Shown: positions 46,442 to 63,146 of the stretch, piece by piece
Position numbering within the stretch: the first letter of the stretch is position 1
Layout of the letters: each line of letters begins with the position of its first letter
Assembly (NCBI GenBank): GCA_028875855.1
Contig: JAGWVA010000012.1
Location: forward strand, 1 to 64,000
Length of the DNA stretch: 64,000 bases
Reading direction: 5' to 3'
Origin: Paracoccaceae bacterium
GTDB lineage: Bacteria; Pseudomonadota; Alphaproteobacteria; Rhodobacterales; Rhodobacteraceae
Program-made: the position numbers and the translations under genes
Notes under the pieces: model-generated
Databases searched by the model: none
Seen by the model: only the letters and a program-made list of their open reading frames with translations
What the model was told of the DNA's origin: nothing

Positions 46442-47064
46442 TGGACGGCGGGCATCGCCACGATGTGCCGGGGCGCGCGGGGCAGGGCGGGGGCCTGATC
46501 GGGCCGAACGCGCTCTTGCAGCTTGCCCCGGTCCTCGATGCGGCGCTTGGGTCGGATGCGCGCAGACGGATCTTTGCCGTGGGCGGCTACGACGGGCTGC
46601 CCGCCGCCTTCGGCATGATCCCCGAGGCGGGCGTGGCCGCGATCCACCAAGCCGTGCGCGGCCTTCCGCAGGCCAGGACGCTGCTGGCCGCCGCTGGGGG
46701 GCTCACGGGTGATTACATCCTTGCGCATCGTATCCCGCCCGTGGCGCAACGCATCCTCAGGGCCCTGCCTGCGCGGATTGCGGTTCCGCTGCTGACCCGC
46801 GCGATCGCGCGGCATTCCTGGACCTTCGCGGGAAGCGGCCGGTTCCGTGTCGTCTCGCGCTGGCCCGCGGTCGTCGAGATCGCCGACAATCCCTTGACGC
46901 GCTCAGAGGAAAGCGTCGCCCCCCTCTGCATCTGGCATGCGGCGGTGTTCCGGCGCCTTTATGCCGCCCTCGCGCTGCAAGGCGCGCGGGTGACCGAGGT
47001 CGCCTGCTGCGCCTGCGGCGACCCAGCCTGCCGGTTCGAGATCACGCGCGGCGCCCGCGCGTGA
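46441..47064 (+). CDS. bchJ: Bacteriochlorophyll biosynthesis protein BchJ (4-vinyl reductase-type domain)
   Basis: 207 aa. ATG at 46441 overlaps the bchE TGA (TGATG), so translation is coupled. The C-terminal V4R domain is visible: SEESVAPLCIWHAAVFRRLY and VTEVACCACGDPACRFEI, with the conserved cysteine pattern and CRF motif. BchJ was proposed as 8-vinyl reductase, later shown to be auxiliary, probably a porphyrin-binding chaperone. Convergent with cycA, 11 bp apart. Confidence 0.9.
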   Translation: MDGGHRHDVPGRAGQGGGLIGPNALLQLAPVLDAALGSDARRRIFAVGGYDGLPAAFGMIPEAGVAAIHQAVRGLPQARTLLAAAGGLTGDYILAHRIPPVAQRILRALPARIAVPLLTRAIARHSWTFAGSGRFRVVSRWPAVVEIADNPLTRSEESVAPLCIWHAAVFRRLYAALALQGARVTEVACCACGDPACRFEITRGARA

Positions 47065-47075
47065 TCCGGCCCATG

Positions 47076-47501
47076 TCAGTTCTTCGGGCCGACGCTCTGG
47101 AGATAGGCCCAGACGTCTTCGGCATTATGCGTCAGATGGAACATCATCTTGGCATGGGCCGTCGGGTCTTTCGTGTAATCCTTGAGGAAAGCCTCGGGAT
47201 TGGCGACGTATTTCACGAAATCCGCCTCGTTCCAGTGCAGGCCCTTCTGGCCCGCTTCCTTCATGGCGTTCGAATAGTTGAACTTGGGGTAGGTGCCCGC
47301 CTGACGGCCGACCACGCCATAGAGGTTCGGGCCGATCATGCCGCCCTTGTTGATCGGCGTGCCGTCGCTGCCGATGATGCTGTGGCAGGCTTTGCACTGG
47401 TTGAAGATCATCTTGCCTTTGGCCGGGTCACCCGCGGCCTGGGCGATCGCCGGCAGCGCGGCGAGCGCGGCGGCTGCGAACAGGGCAGTTGCAGTTCTCA
47501 T
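47076..47501 (-). CDS. cycA: Soluble cytochrome c2
   Basis: 141 aa. ATG at 47501 with GGAGGA upstream; Sec signal peptide ending AIAQA-A (about residue 22). Haem site CKACH (C36, C39, H40), GPNLYGVVGRQAG and the distal axial methionine at M119 or M120 (AKMMFHL). In phototrophic Rhodobacterales cytochrome c2 carries electrons from the bc1 complex to the reaction centre in the periplasm. It follows hemA by 104 bp; a hairpin and a TTGACT element in the gap suggest a separate or additional promoter. Confidence 0.92.
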   Translation of the reverse strand: MRTATALFAAAALAALPAIAQAAGDPAKGKMIFNQCKACHSIIGSDGTPINKGGMIGPNLYGVVGRQAGTYPKFNYSNAMKEAGQKGLHWNEADFVKYVANPEAFLKDYTKDPTAHAKMMFHLTHNAEDVWAYLQSVGPKN

Positions 47502-47562
47502 GTCTTCCTCCACTTGAAACGATCACGGGCCTTCACTTAATCTTGAATCGCGCCAGTCAAGC

Positions 47563-47594
47563 CGCGCCGGTTCACACTCCTGTCATCCGGCGCG
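47563..47594. terminator. Hairpin between hemA and cycA
   Basis: 8-bp perfect stem CGCGCCGG/CCGGCGCG with 16-nt loop, starting 12 nt past the hemA stop. No T-tract. It could attenuate read-through from the photosynthesis operon into cycA or stabilise the hemA 3' end. Confidence 0.5.
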
Positions 47595-47605
47595 CCTGCC
47601 CCCGG

Positions 47606-48820
47606 TCACGCGACGGCCCGCGAAAGCGCGCAGCGCCGCCACAGCGTGCCAAGCGCCTCGGCAAGCCGGTCGATATCCGCGTCGCTGTGCAGCGGCGAGG
47701 GCGTGAAGCGCAGCCGCTCGGTGCCTTTGGGGACGGTGGGATAATTGATCGGCTGCACGTAGATCCCGAAATCATCCATCAGGATGTCCGCGATCTGGCG
47801 GCATTTCACCGGGTCCTTGATCATCACCGGAACGATGTGGCTGGGGTTGTCCAGATGGGGAATGCCCAGCCGGTCAAGCGCCGCGCGCAGCCGGGCGACC
47901 TGGCGGCGCTGGCTCTGGCGTTCGTGGTCGCTTTCCTTCAGGTGCCGGATCGCGGCCCGGGCGCCGGCGGCAAGGGCCGGAGGCAGGGCGGTGGTGAAGA
48001 TGAAACCGCTCGCGAAGGACCGGATGAAGTCGCACAGCGCGGCCGATCCGGCGATGTAGCCGCCCATCACGCCGTAAGCCTTGCCCAGCGTCCCCTCGAT
48101 CAGCGTGATCCGGTGGGCGAGGCCCTCGCGCTCCGAGATGCCGCCGCCGCGCGGGCCGTAAAGCCCCACCGCGTGCACCTCGTCGAGATAGGTCATCGCG
48201 CCGTGGCGTTCGGCCACCTCGACGATCTCGGCCATCGGGCAGATGTCGCCGTCCATCGAATAGACGCTTTCGAACGCGACGATCTTCGGGCGGGCGGGGT
48301 CGATCGCGGCCAGCTTGCGGTCGAGGTCTTCGGGGTCGTTGTGGCGCCAGATCACCTTGTCGGCCCGGCTGTGGCGGATGCCCTCGATCATGCTGGCATG
48401 GTTGAGCGCATCCGACAGGATCACCGCGCCGGGCAGCCGGGCGCCGAGCGTGCCGAGCGCGGCCCAGTTCGACACGTAGCCCGAGGTGAACAGAAGCGCC
48501 TCGTCCTTGCCGTGCAGATCGGCCAGCTCGCGTTCCAGCAGCCGGTGGTGATGGGTGTTGCCCGAGATGTTGCGCGTCCCGCCCGCGCCCGCACCGCAGG
48601 CGGCGATCGCGGCGGTCATCGCCTCGATCACCTTGGGATGCTGGCCCATGCCCAAATAGTCGTTCGAGCACCAGACCGTGACGTCATCCTGTCCGTCTGG
48701 CCCGTGGTTCTTCGCCCGCGGGAAGGCACCGCAGGCCCGTTCCAGTTCGGCGAAGACACGGTAGTTGCCTTCACGCTTCAGGCCGTCCAGTTGCGACTGG
48801 AAAAGGGTGTCGTAATCCAT
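47606..48820 (-). CDS. hemA: 5-aminolevulinate synthase
   Basis: 404 aa PLP enzyme condensing glycine and succinyl-CoA (Shemin pathway), the first step to haem, B12 and bacteriochlorophyll. ATG at 48820 with GAAAGGA upstream. PLP lysine K247 in [39 protein letters not shown]. Located at the end of the puh/acsF run, 22 bp after puhE, so pigment precursor supply is transcriptionally tied to the photosynthetic apparatus. A second ALA synthase may exist elsewhere in the genome. Confidence 0.96.
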   Translation of the reverse strand: MDYDTLFQSQLDGLKREGNYRVFAELERACGAFPRAKNHGPDGQDDVTVWCSNDYLGMGQHPKVIEAMTAAIAACGAGAGGTRNISGNTHHHRLLERELADLHGKDEALLFTSGYVSNWAALGTLGARLPGAVILSDALNHASMIEGIRHSRADKVIWRHNDPEDLDRKLAAIDPARPKIVAFESVYSMDGDICPMAEIVEVAERHGAMTYLDEVHAVGLYGPRGGGISEREGLAHRITLIEGTLGKAYGVMGGYIAGSAALCDFIRSFASGFIFTTALPPALAAGARAAIRHLKESDHERQSQRRQVARLRAALDRLGIPHLDNPSHIVPVMIKDPVKCRQIADILMDDFGIYVQPINYPTVPKGTERLRFTPSPLHSDADIDRLAEALGTLWRRCALSRAVA

Positions 48821-48842
48821 GGGGGTCCTTTCGTTCATCGTA

Positions 48843-49646
48843 TCAAGAGGCTCCGGGCGTCGCAGGCGGGCGCCTGTCGGCCGGTTTCGGAAGCATCCAG
48901 CGCCACAGCCGCTCGTCGGGCAGCGGCAGCACCATCAGCCAGTGTTCCAGAAGCGCCAGCGCGGTGATCGCGGCCAGCAGGGCAAAGCCCACCTGCTCGG
49001 CGGGGCTGCGCGCGGCGGCCAGCCGTTCGAGCCAGCAGCCAAGCGCCAGCGTGATGAGCGTGACCGAGACGGCAAAGGCCCATGTCATCTGCCGAATGCG
49101 GAAATGGCTGGGCAGGTGGCTCAGCGGGCGGGGCAGGAACTCGGTATGGATCTTGCGCACGCCGAAGAAGAGGTTGAGCTTGGCGCTGACGCGGGCGAAA
49201 AACAGCACGATGAAGGTCCAGAGGCCAAAGCCATGTTCGGCCTCGACCGCCGCCAGGCCCGCAGCAATTGCGCAGGCGATCAACAGCATCTCGTGATAGG
49301 CGATCGTGCCCCAGGCGCGCAGGAAGCGTTCCCATTCCGGCGCGGCCGGCGGACAGAAGCGGCGGTTGGGGCCGGTGATGACACCGGACAGGAACGCCAT
49401 CTCGATCCAGCCCCAGACCGCCAGCGCGGCGGCAAAGCCCGCATAGGCCGCCGGCACCGTCGTCTGATGCTGCGTGACGAAAAGCCCCCAGAGGCCCGCC
49501 GCCAGAAGCGGCAGGCCAAGGGCCACCGTCAGCCGATGCGCCGCCGGCCCCAGCCGGTCGGCATGGCGCACCACCACGAGGATCGCCCCGGTGGAGAACC
49601 ACCAGGCAAAAAGCGCAACAAGGGCCGCGATCCAGGGGCTTGCCAT
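48843..49646 (-). CDS. puhE: Putative photosynthetic complex assembly protein PuhE
   Basis: 267 aa polytopic membrane protein with about seven hydrophobic segments. Position between acsF and hemA, plus motifs such as [28 protein letters not shown] and [23 protein letters not shown], identify it as PuhE. In Rhodobacter capsulatus PuhE modulates bacteriochlorophyll supply and reaction-centre assembly; the mechanism is not known. It starts one base after the acsF stop codon. Confidence 0.9.
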   Translation of the reverse strand: MASPWIAALVALFAWWFSTGAILVVVRHADRLGPAAHRLTVALGLPLLAAGLWGLFVTQHQTTVPAAYAGFAAALAVWGWIEMAFLSGVITGPNRRFCPPAAPEWERFLRAWGTIAYHEMLLIACAIAAGLAAVEAEHGFGLWTFIVLFFARVSAKLNLFFGVRKIHTEFLPRPLSHLPSHFRIRQMTWAFAVSVTLITLALGCWLERLAAARSPAEQVGFALLAAITALALLEHWLMVLPLPDERLWRWMLPKPADRRPPATPGAS

Positions 49647-49647
49647 G

Positions 49648-50742
49648 TCAGTAGGCCGGCTGCAGGCGCGGGTTCGCGGGCACGCGGTTTTCCTTGACCG
49701 GGATCAGGTAAAGCCCGGCAAAGGCCCGCGCCGCGCGCGCCCCCGACCAGGCCCGGCCGATCATGCCCGACACGCCGCCGCGCGCCCGCGCCTTCGCCCC
49801 GTCCGCCATCGCGCGGCGCAGCCGCAGGATGTTGCGGCTCCAGCGCGGATTGTCGATGTCGAGCGTGAGCGGGAAGACCTGCCGCGAGATCTCGGAGGTC
49901 TTGCGCAGCACTTCGTGGTCATACCAGTCGATGTCGATGCCAAGCGCCTTGTGGAAGGCGGGGCGCATGTGATCGCGCACGCACATCACCGAAAAGACCG
50001 CGACAAGGAAGAAGCGGATCCAGAGCCGGTTCACCCCCGAGGTCAGTTTGGGATCGGTCTTCATCAGCAGGGCAAAGGCCTCTCCGTGGCGGAACTCGTC
50101 GTTGCACCATTGTTCGAACCACTTGAAGATCGGGTGAATGCGATGCTCGGGATGCGCTTCCAGATGACGGAAGATCGTGATGTAGCGCGCGTAGCCGATC
50201 TTCTCGCTGAGGTAGGTGGCGTAATAGATGAACTTCGGCCGGAAATAGGTGTATTTCTTGGCCTTGGTCAGAAAGCCCAGGTTCACCCCGATCCCCGCTT
50301 CGCGCAGCGCGTCGTTGATGAAGCCCGCATGGCGCGCCTCGTCGCGGGCCATGTATTGGAACAGCCGGCAGATTTCGGCATTGTTGCCGCGCCGCTTCAT
50401 CTCCTTGTAAAGCACGCAGCCCGAGAATTCGGCGGTGAGCGAGGAGACCAGGAAATCGGTCAGCTCCGCGCGCAGTTGCGGCTCCATCGCGTCCCAGTCG
50501 ATGGCGTCCCATTCGTCGGTCTTGCGGAAATGGGTCCGGTTGGGATCGCTGTCCATCTCGGCCAGAAGCGCGTCCCATTCGCGGCGCACGGAACTGACGT
50601 CGATGCGGTCCATCTCGTCGAAATCGGTGGTGTAGAAGCGCGGGTCCAGCAGCGTGGTCTGCACCGCGCGTTCGGTCGTGGCGTTCAGGTCGGCGGGCAG
50701 CACGCCCTCGGCGCTCTGCATGTCGGGGCGATGGAGGGTCAC
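49648..50742 (-). CDS. acsF: Aerobic Mg-protoporphyrin IX monomethyl ester (oxidative) cyclase AcsF
   Basis: 364 aa diiron enzyme. I choose the GTG at 50742, which overlaps the preceding stop (GTGA), giving [14 protein letters not shown]; an ATG at 50721 is the alternative. Diiron ligands: Glu in [21 protein letters not shown] (ExxH) and [11 protein letters not shown] (ExxH). It makes the isocyclic ring using O2. The BciE/Ycf54 partner needed by some AcsF types is not seen here. Part of the puh operon. Confidence 0.95.
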   Translation of the reverse strand: MTLHRPDMQSAEGVLPADLNATTERAVQTTLLDPRFYTTDFDEMDRIDVSSVRREWDALLAEMDSDPNRTHFRKTDEWDAIDWDAMEPQLRAELTDFLVSSLTAEFSGCVLYKEMKRRGNNAEICRLFQYMARDEARHAGFINDALREAGIGVNLGFLTKAKKYTYFRPKFIYYATYLSEKIGYARYITIFRHLEAHPEHRIHPIFKWFEQWCNDEFRHGEAFALLMKTDPKLTSGVNRLWIRFFLVAVFSVMCVRDHMRPAFHKALGIDIDWYDHEVLRKTSEISRQVFPLTLDIDNPRWSRNILRLRRAMADGAKARARGGVSGMIGRAWSGARAARAFAGLYLIPVKENRVPANPRLQPAY

Positions 50743-51035
50743 TGCAGCACCTCCTCGGTGAAGGAGAATTCGCACAGGTCCATGACGCCGGTGTCCCCCG
50801 TCAGGCGGGTCCAGACGCGTTCGACCGCGCTGGCGCGGTTGATCGTGGCGGTGCGGTCTTCGATCACCAGCTCGCCGAAGGCGGCCTGGACCGGCGCGCC
50901 ATGCACCAGCACCTCATCGCCGGGATGGACCACGGCGCCGTTGTTGAACCGGACATGTGCGTGAAGGCTTTCGAAACGGTGGCTGACTTCGACGGTGCAG
51001 GGCACGGTCTCGGTCGATCTTGCAAACAGTCCCAT
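50739..51035 (-). CDS. Conserved 98-aa protein between puhC and acsF
   Basis: 98 aa, no transmembrane helix. [45 protein letters not shown] looks like a small beta-barrel or OB-like domain. It occupies the place of the hypothetical gene between puhC and acsF in phototrophic Rhodobacterales clusters; no function is assigned. The GTGA overlap with acsF suggests coupled synthesis, so a role with the cyclase is a reasonable guess. Confidence 0.85.
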   Translation of the reverse strand: MGLFARSTETVPCTVEVSHRFESLHAHVRFNNGAVVHPGDEVLVHGAPVQAAFGELVIEDRTATINRASAVERVWTRLTGDTGVMDLCEFSFTEEVLQ

Positions 51036-51052
51036 CGGGTTCCCTTTCTCGA

Positions 51053-51520
51053 TCAGTCGAGGAGCCTGGCGAAGACCCTCGTGTTATCCGGGCCGAAGCC
51101 GATCAGATCGGCATGCCACCCGGTCGTATCGTCGAGGATCGCAAGGCGACCGTCGGCGTATTTCACAAGACGGACGGGCGCCTGTTCCGACGCCCCGTCC
51201 ACCAGCCGCTCGCGCGAGACCGCGCGGGCAATGCCCGCGACAAAGCCGCCGTGCGCGCTGTCATAAGTCGCGATGACCGTGCCGTCGGGGCCCGTGACGC
51301 GGGCCGAGCCGTCGGTCTTGCCCGAGATGACGATCTGGCGCTGTCCCACGACGGCCACGTTCGCGGGTGCATCCTCGACCGGCAGGTGGGCGAGGCGCGC
51401 GTAGATCACGAGCGCCGAGCTTGCCAGCACGAGCGCCAGCATGCCGCGCAAAAGGACGCGCGGGATCATCTCCTTGTCGGGCTGTTGCGGGCGGGCGAGG
51501 CTGGCGGTGTAGCGTGTCAT
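51053..51520 (-). CDS. puhC: Photosynthetic complex assembly protein PuhC
   Basis: 155 aa. ATG at 51520 (MTRYTASLARPQQPDKEMIPRVLLRG); the open extension into puhB is rejected. One transmembrane helix near residues 24-42 (LLRGMLALVLASSALVIYARL), then a periplasmic beta-rich domain ending DNTRVFARLLD. PuhC is needed for normal levels of reaction centre and LH1 in Rhodobacter. It starts four bases after the puhB stop codon. Confidence 0.88.
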   Translation of the reverse strand: MTRYTASLARPQQPDKEMIPRVLLRGMLALVLASSALVIYARLAHLPVEDAPANVAVVGQRQIVISGKTDGSARVTGPDGTVIATYDSAHGGFVAGIARAVSRERLVDGASEQAPVRLVKYADGRLAILDDTTGWHADLIGFGPDNTRVFARLLD

Positions 51521-51524
51521 CGGA

Positions 51525-52163
51525 TCACTCCGCGGCAAGGGTGACGGGGGCGACGGGGGAATGGCGTCCAACCTCGGGCGTGTTGACGCGGCAGTCGGCG
51601 GCCTCGGCCAGCAGGGCCGCGACGCGGGCCGCGTCGGGGATGCAGCGCAAGGCGGGCTCGGTGCGCCGCATCCGCCACGGCCGCACATGCGGCCAGCAGA
51701 CGAGGTAGGACAGCTTCGTCTCGCCGATCAGGTCAAGCGCGATGGTGCCGGTCCCGTCGCGCCGCAGGTCCAGCCCGGCGCGCGCGATGGCGCGGTAGGG
51801 CAGGTTCAGCGTCACGGTCAGCGCCGCACCGATCCGCATGGCGACCCGGCGGGTGGTGATCGTATAGACGGTCGTGCGCGCAAGGATGTAGGCGATCAGG
51901 CAGAAAAGCGCGATCACGCCGCCGCCCAGCACAAGGAAGGGCAGCGCCGCGATCATGGCCGCGCCGAGCGGCCGGGTCTCGGCCACGAAGCTCATGCGCC
52001 AGAGCGCCAGCACGACGAAATAGGCCGCGATCCAGTTCAGCCCCATCGAGGCACGCGCCAGCGCCCACCAGTTCGGCGCCCCCTGCCAGAGGATGCGTTC
52101 CCCCTCTGGCGGAAGCTCCGGCAGGCCCCGGATCGGTTCGAATGCGAAATCGTCGTGCGACAC
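51525..52163 (-). CDS. puhB: Reaction-centre assembly protein PuhB
   Basis: 212 aa. GTG start at 52163 with GGAGGAC upstream (MSHDDFAFEPIRGLPELPPEGERILWQG). Two or three transmembrane helices near residues 45-105 and a PH-like (bPH) domain with ARTTVYTITTRRVAMRIGAALTVTLNLPYRAI. PuhB dimerises and assists reaction-centre assembly. The gene starts 13 bp after puhA. Confidence 0.9.
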   Translation of the reverse strand: MSHDDFAFEPIRGLPELPPEGERILWQGAPNWWALARASMGLNWIAAYFVVLALWRMSFVAETRPLGAAMIAALPFLVLGGGVIALFCLIAYILARTTVYTITTRRVAMRIGAALTVTLNLPYRAIARAGLDLRRDGTGTIALDLIGETKLSYLVCWPHVRPWRMRRTEPALRCIPDAARVAALLAEAADCRVNTPEVGRHSPVAPVTLAAE

Positions 52164-52176
52164 GGCCCGTCCTCCT

Positions 52177-52938
52177 TCAGAGTTGCGGATCCTGGCGTTC
52201 GCGGCTGGCATAGAGGGTGCCGCCCGCGAAGTAGCCGCAGATCTTGTCTTCCTCGAGCAGGGTCACCTCGGTGGCAGAGCGCGTTTCGGGAACGCCCGCG
52301 AACTGCGCGCCGAAGAGCGAGCGGACCTTCACCCGGTCAGAGCGGATGCGCGCCATCTGCATCGGCACGAGCCGCTTGCCGCGCCCCTCGGTCAGCGTGA
52401 TCTCGAGGTAGCGCACCAGCTGTTCGGGCCGGTCCACCCACATGTCGGAGATCACCCCCACCACCGTGTCGTCGCCCGCCTGGACGGGCAGTCCGCGCGG
52501 GTCGCGCCCGGCCGAGACCGCGAAATCCGCTAGGCTCGACATCGGCACGATCTTGGCATGGCCATGGCCGTCCAGCTCGGGCGCGTCGCGCCGCATCGCG
52601 TAGGAGGCCGGCCCAAGGCCCAGCGTCATCGGATCGCCGTCGGGCTCGAACGGAAAGCCGGTGGACGGGCTGTCGCGATGCATCGCGATCGGGCGCCGTT
52701 CGCCGTCCGCGTTGGGAAAGCTGACCGAGCCCCGGCCGTGGGGCAGCTTGAAGGTCTTGGGCTCGGGCAGCGGGAACAGGCCCTGGTTCGGGGCCGCGCC
52801 GCCGTTCTCGCTTTCCAGCGGGAAGCCTTCGCGCATGTTCTCGGTCTGCAGGTAGTAGATCAGCAGCGCGAAGAAGATCCAGAACATCCAGAGCGTGAGC
52901 GAGACGAGGTCGAAGTTGCCGAATATGTTTGCATGCAT
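52177..52938 (-). CDS. puhA: Photosynthetic reaction centre H subunit
   Basis: 253 aa. Short periplasmic N-terminus, one transmembrane helix (about 12-31), then the cytoplasmic beta domain with VVGVISDMWVDRPEQLVRYLEI and the conserved acidic residues lining the QB proton path. L and M subunits (puf operon) are not in the window. It lies 21 bp after lhaA and belongs to the bchFNBHLM-lhaA-puhABC superoperon. Confidence 0.97.
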   Translation of the reverse strand: MHANIFGNFDLVSLTLWMFWIFFALLIYYLQTENMREGFPLESENGGAAPNQGLFPLPEPKTFKLPHGRGSVSFPNADGERRPIAMHRDSPSTGFPFEPDGDPMTLGLGPASYAMRRDAPELDGHGHAKIVPMSSLADFAVSAGRDPRGLPVQAGDDTVVGVISDMWVDRPEQLVRYLEITLTEGRGKRLVPMQMARIRSDRVKVRSLFGAQFAGVPETRSATEVTLLEEDKICGYFAGGTLYASRERQDPQL

Positions 52939-52959
52939 GGGAAGTCTCCCGGGGTGAGT

Positions 52960-54414
52960 TCAGGTCGGAAAATCCGCGAGCCCGATACGCGAGCCCGTGG
53001 CGGTCTTGGTCGAGAAGTCGAGGCGGCGGACCAGCGGGCGCACCGCGACGAGCGTCGCGGCCAGCAGGCCGATCTCAAGAAGGTAAACAGCGTCGTAACC
53101 GGTGGCGATGTGCGCCAGCCGCGGCCCGAGCCGGCCAGCCAGCGCCAGCCCGTTCAGCCCGTCGCGGACGATGCCGCCGATCACGATCGACACGCCCATG
53201 GCGGTGGCCTGCGCGGCCCCCCATGCGCCAAGCGCAAGGCCGCGCCCGGCCTGACCCTGCACGGGCAGGCTCATGGCCGTCGTCAGCGTGGCGACCGAGA
53301 AAAGCCCCCCGCCAAGGCCGATCAGCGCGGTGCCGAAGTAGATCAGGAAGATCGAGCCTGCCGGATGGGACAGGATGATGCAGGCAAAGGCCGCGAAGCC
53401 GACGATCAGCCCGCGCGCGCCCATGCGGAACGGCGCCGTGCCGCGTGCAAGCCAGCGTGCGGCCAGGGCAAAGCCCGTCAGCGCGCCCGCGGCCTGGCTC
53501 GCCGTCAGAAGCGTGGTGGCCGAGACCGACAGGCCCATGACCTGCCCGCCGTAGGGTTCCAGCAGCACGTCCTGCATGTTGAAGCCCATCGTGCCAAGCG
53601 CCACGACCAGCAAGAGCCGCCCCGCGGCACCTCCGGCGGCGAAGTCGGCCCAGGCGGCCGAGAATTTCGGCCGCGGCTGGTCGCGTTCGGCGCGCGACAT
53701 GGGGCGCACCTTCTCCTGCTTCCAGAGTGCGATCACGTTCAGCACGATCGTGACGACCGCGCAGCCCTGCACGACCTGGATCAGACGCAGGGGCGTGAAG
53801 TCGCGCAGCAGCGAGCCGACCGCGATGGCCGAGACGCCCGAGCCGATCAGGAACATCACGTAGAGCAGCGCCACCACGCGCGGCCGCGTCTCGTCCGAGG
53901 CGCGATCGGCGGCCAGCGACAGGCCCGCTGTCTGGGTCATGTGCATGCCGACCCCGGTCATCAGGAAGGCGGCGCCGGCCAGCACCTGCCCGGCCCACCA
54001 CGGCCCGTAGGTCTGCTGGCCCGACAGCACCAGAAGGCAGGCGGGCATGATTGCAAGCCCGCCGAACTGCCAGAGCGTTCCGAACCACAGATAGGGCACG
54101 CGCTTCCAGCCGATGGCGGAACGGTAGGTGTCCGACCGAAAGCCCAAGAGCGCGCGGAAGGGCGCGCTGACGATGGGCAGCGCGATCATCAGCGACACGA
54201 CCAGGGCGGGGACGCCCAGTTCGACGATCATCACCCGGTTCAACGTGCCCATCAGCAGGATCGTCGCCATGCCGACCGAAACCTGAAACAGCGACAGCCG
54301 CAGCAGCTCGCCCAGCGGCAAGCCTTCCGAGCTGGCGTCGGCGAAGGGCAGCACCTTCGTCAGCACCATGGTGATCTTGCCGGGCATCGGGCGGGCGCGA
54401 AGGGGCGTGGTCAT
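52960..54414 (-). CDS. lhaA: Light-harvesting 1 assembly factor LhaA (PucC/BCH1 family)
   Basis: 484 aa major-facilitator-like protein with about twelve membrane segments. LRLSLFQVSVGMATILLMGTLNRVMIVELGVPALVV and YRSAIGWKRVPYLWFGTLWQFGG are typical of the PucC/LhaA family, which delivers bacteriochlorophyll or inserts LH1 polypeptides. The location between bchM and puhA makes it LhaA (ORF1696) rather than PucC. ATGA overlap with bchM. Confidence 0.93.
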   Translation of the reverse strand: MTTPLRARPMPGKITMVLTKVLPFADASSEGLPLGELLRLSLFQVSVGMATILLMGTLNRVMIVELGVPALVVSLMIALPIVSAPFRALLGFRSDTYRSAIGWKRVPYLWFGTLWQFGGLAIMPACLLVLSGQQTYGPWWAGQVLAGAAFLMTGVGMHMTQTAGLSLAADRASDETRPRVVALLYVMFLIGSGVSAIAVGSLLRDFTPLRLIQVVQGCAVVTIVLNVIALWKQEKVRPMSRAERDQPRPKFSAAWADFAAGGAAGRLLLVVALGTMGFNMQDVLLEPYGGQVMGLSVSATTLLTASQAAGALTGFALAARWLARGTAPFRMGARGLIVGFAAFACIILSHPAGSIFLIYFGTALIGLGGGLFSVATLTTAMSLPVQGQAGRGLALGAWGAAQATAMGVSIVIGGIVRDGLNGLALAGRLGPRLAHIATGYDAVYLLEIGLLAATLVAVRPLVRRLDFSTKTATGSRIGLADFPT

Positions 54415-55093
54415 GGCCGAAGCTCCATCGCCTGCGAGATGTAGAAACCGCAGGCCACCCGGCCCACGGGCGCCAGCGCCCAGTCCGGGGCGCGCGGCGC
54501 AAGGGCCGCCGCGATCGCCTCGGCCCGGTGCGGGACGATGGCGGGAGAGCGGTTGGCGCGCGGAAACGCCTTGCCGGTCAGATGCATGAGCCGCAGAAGC
54601 GGCGTGCGCGGGGCCAGCGTGAAGACGATGGCGCCCGAGGTCCGGTGCCCAAGCCGCAGCAGGGCATCCGCGATGTCGGGCGCGCGGTAATGGATCAGGC
54701 TGTCCATCGCGATCACGTAGTCGAACCGGCCCAGACCCTCGTCCAGCATGTCGCCCGGCCGGAACGTGATCCGGGGCGCCAGCGCGGCCGGCGTGCGCCG
54801 CGCTGCCACTTCAAGCAGGTTCGGCGCGATATCGACCGCGACCACCTCGGCCCCGCGGGCAGCGAGTTCCACAGAGGTCTGGCCCGCGCCGCAACCCGCA
54901 TCCAGCACGCGCGCCCCGTTGAGGTCGGCGGGCAGGCGCGACAGCATCAGCGCGCGCATCCGGTCGCGCCCCTCGCGCACGGTCTGGCGGATGCGGCTGA
55001 CCGGCGCGTCCGAGGTCAGCCGTTCCCAAGTCTGGGTGGCGGTCTGGTCGAAATAGGCCTCGAGCCGGTCGCGGGTGCTGGAATAGGTGGTCA

Positions 55094-55094
<1 letters not shown>
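54411..55094 (-). CDS. bchM: Mg-protoporphyrin IX methyltransferase BchM
   Basis: 227 aa SAM-dependent methyltransferase; methylates the C13 propionate of Mg-protoporphyrin IX after BchHID. SAM motif VLDAGCGAGQTSVEL; AVDIAPNLLEVA; FDYVIAMDSLIHY. The ATG shares one base with the bchL stop (TGATG), and the 3' end overlaps lhaA. Confidence 0.95.
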
Positions 55095-62956
<7,862 letters not shown>

Positions 62957-63014
62957 CAACCGCGGCTTACACCCTTTCAGGCGCAGGCCAGACTTTCGCC
63001 CAAAGATTTCTCAC

Positions 63015-63040
63015 AACATACTGTTTTTAAAACATACTGT
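63015..63040. repeat. 16-bp-spaced direct repeat AACATACTGT in the bchF-aerR intergenic region
   Basis: AACATACTGT occurs at 63015-63024 and 63031-63040; the junction also reads as the palindrome TGTTTT-T-AAAACA. It is strikingly A/T-rich compared with its surroundings and lies between the two divergent promoters. It could bind a third regulator; I do not recognise the motif. No gene is seen in 62883-63128. Confidence 0.55.
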
Positions 63041-63080
63041 CGGAATACTCGCCGGTTAGGCCCGATAGGTGTGTATTTGG

Positions 63081-63121
63081 TGTCAGTTTTCTTTGACATT
63101 ATGGCGGTCGAGGATCACAAT
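63081..63121 (+). promoter_or_regulatory. aerR promoter with overlapping PpsR/CrtJ box
   Basis: TGTCA-N8-TGACA (63081-63098) is an exact TGT-N12-ACA box. Its 3' end TTGACA (63093-63098) is a perfect -35, followed after 17 bp by CACAAT (63116-63121), 4/6 to the -10 consensus. The predicted start is near 63128, at or next to a GTG codon at 63129. The regulator gene would thus be repressed by PpsR/CrtJ itself. Confidence 0.7.
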
Positions 63122-63146
63122 GGGGTGAGTGTATCTGTGCGCCGTC

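Noticed and set aside
47541-47559. CTTGA-N10-TCAAG palindrome upstream of cycA as an FNR box
   Set aside because: FNR sites need TTGA-N6-TCAA; the spacing here is four bases too long.
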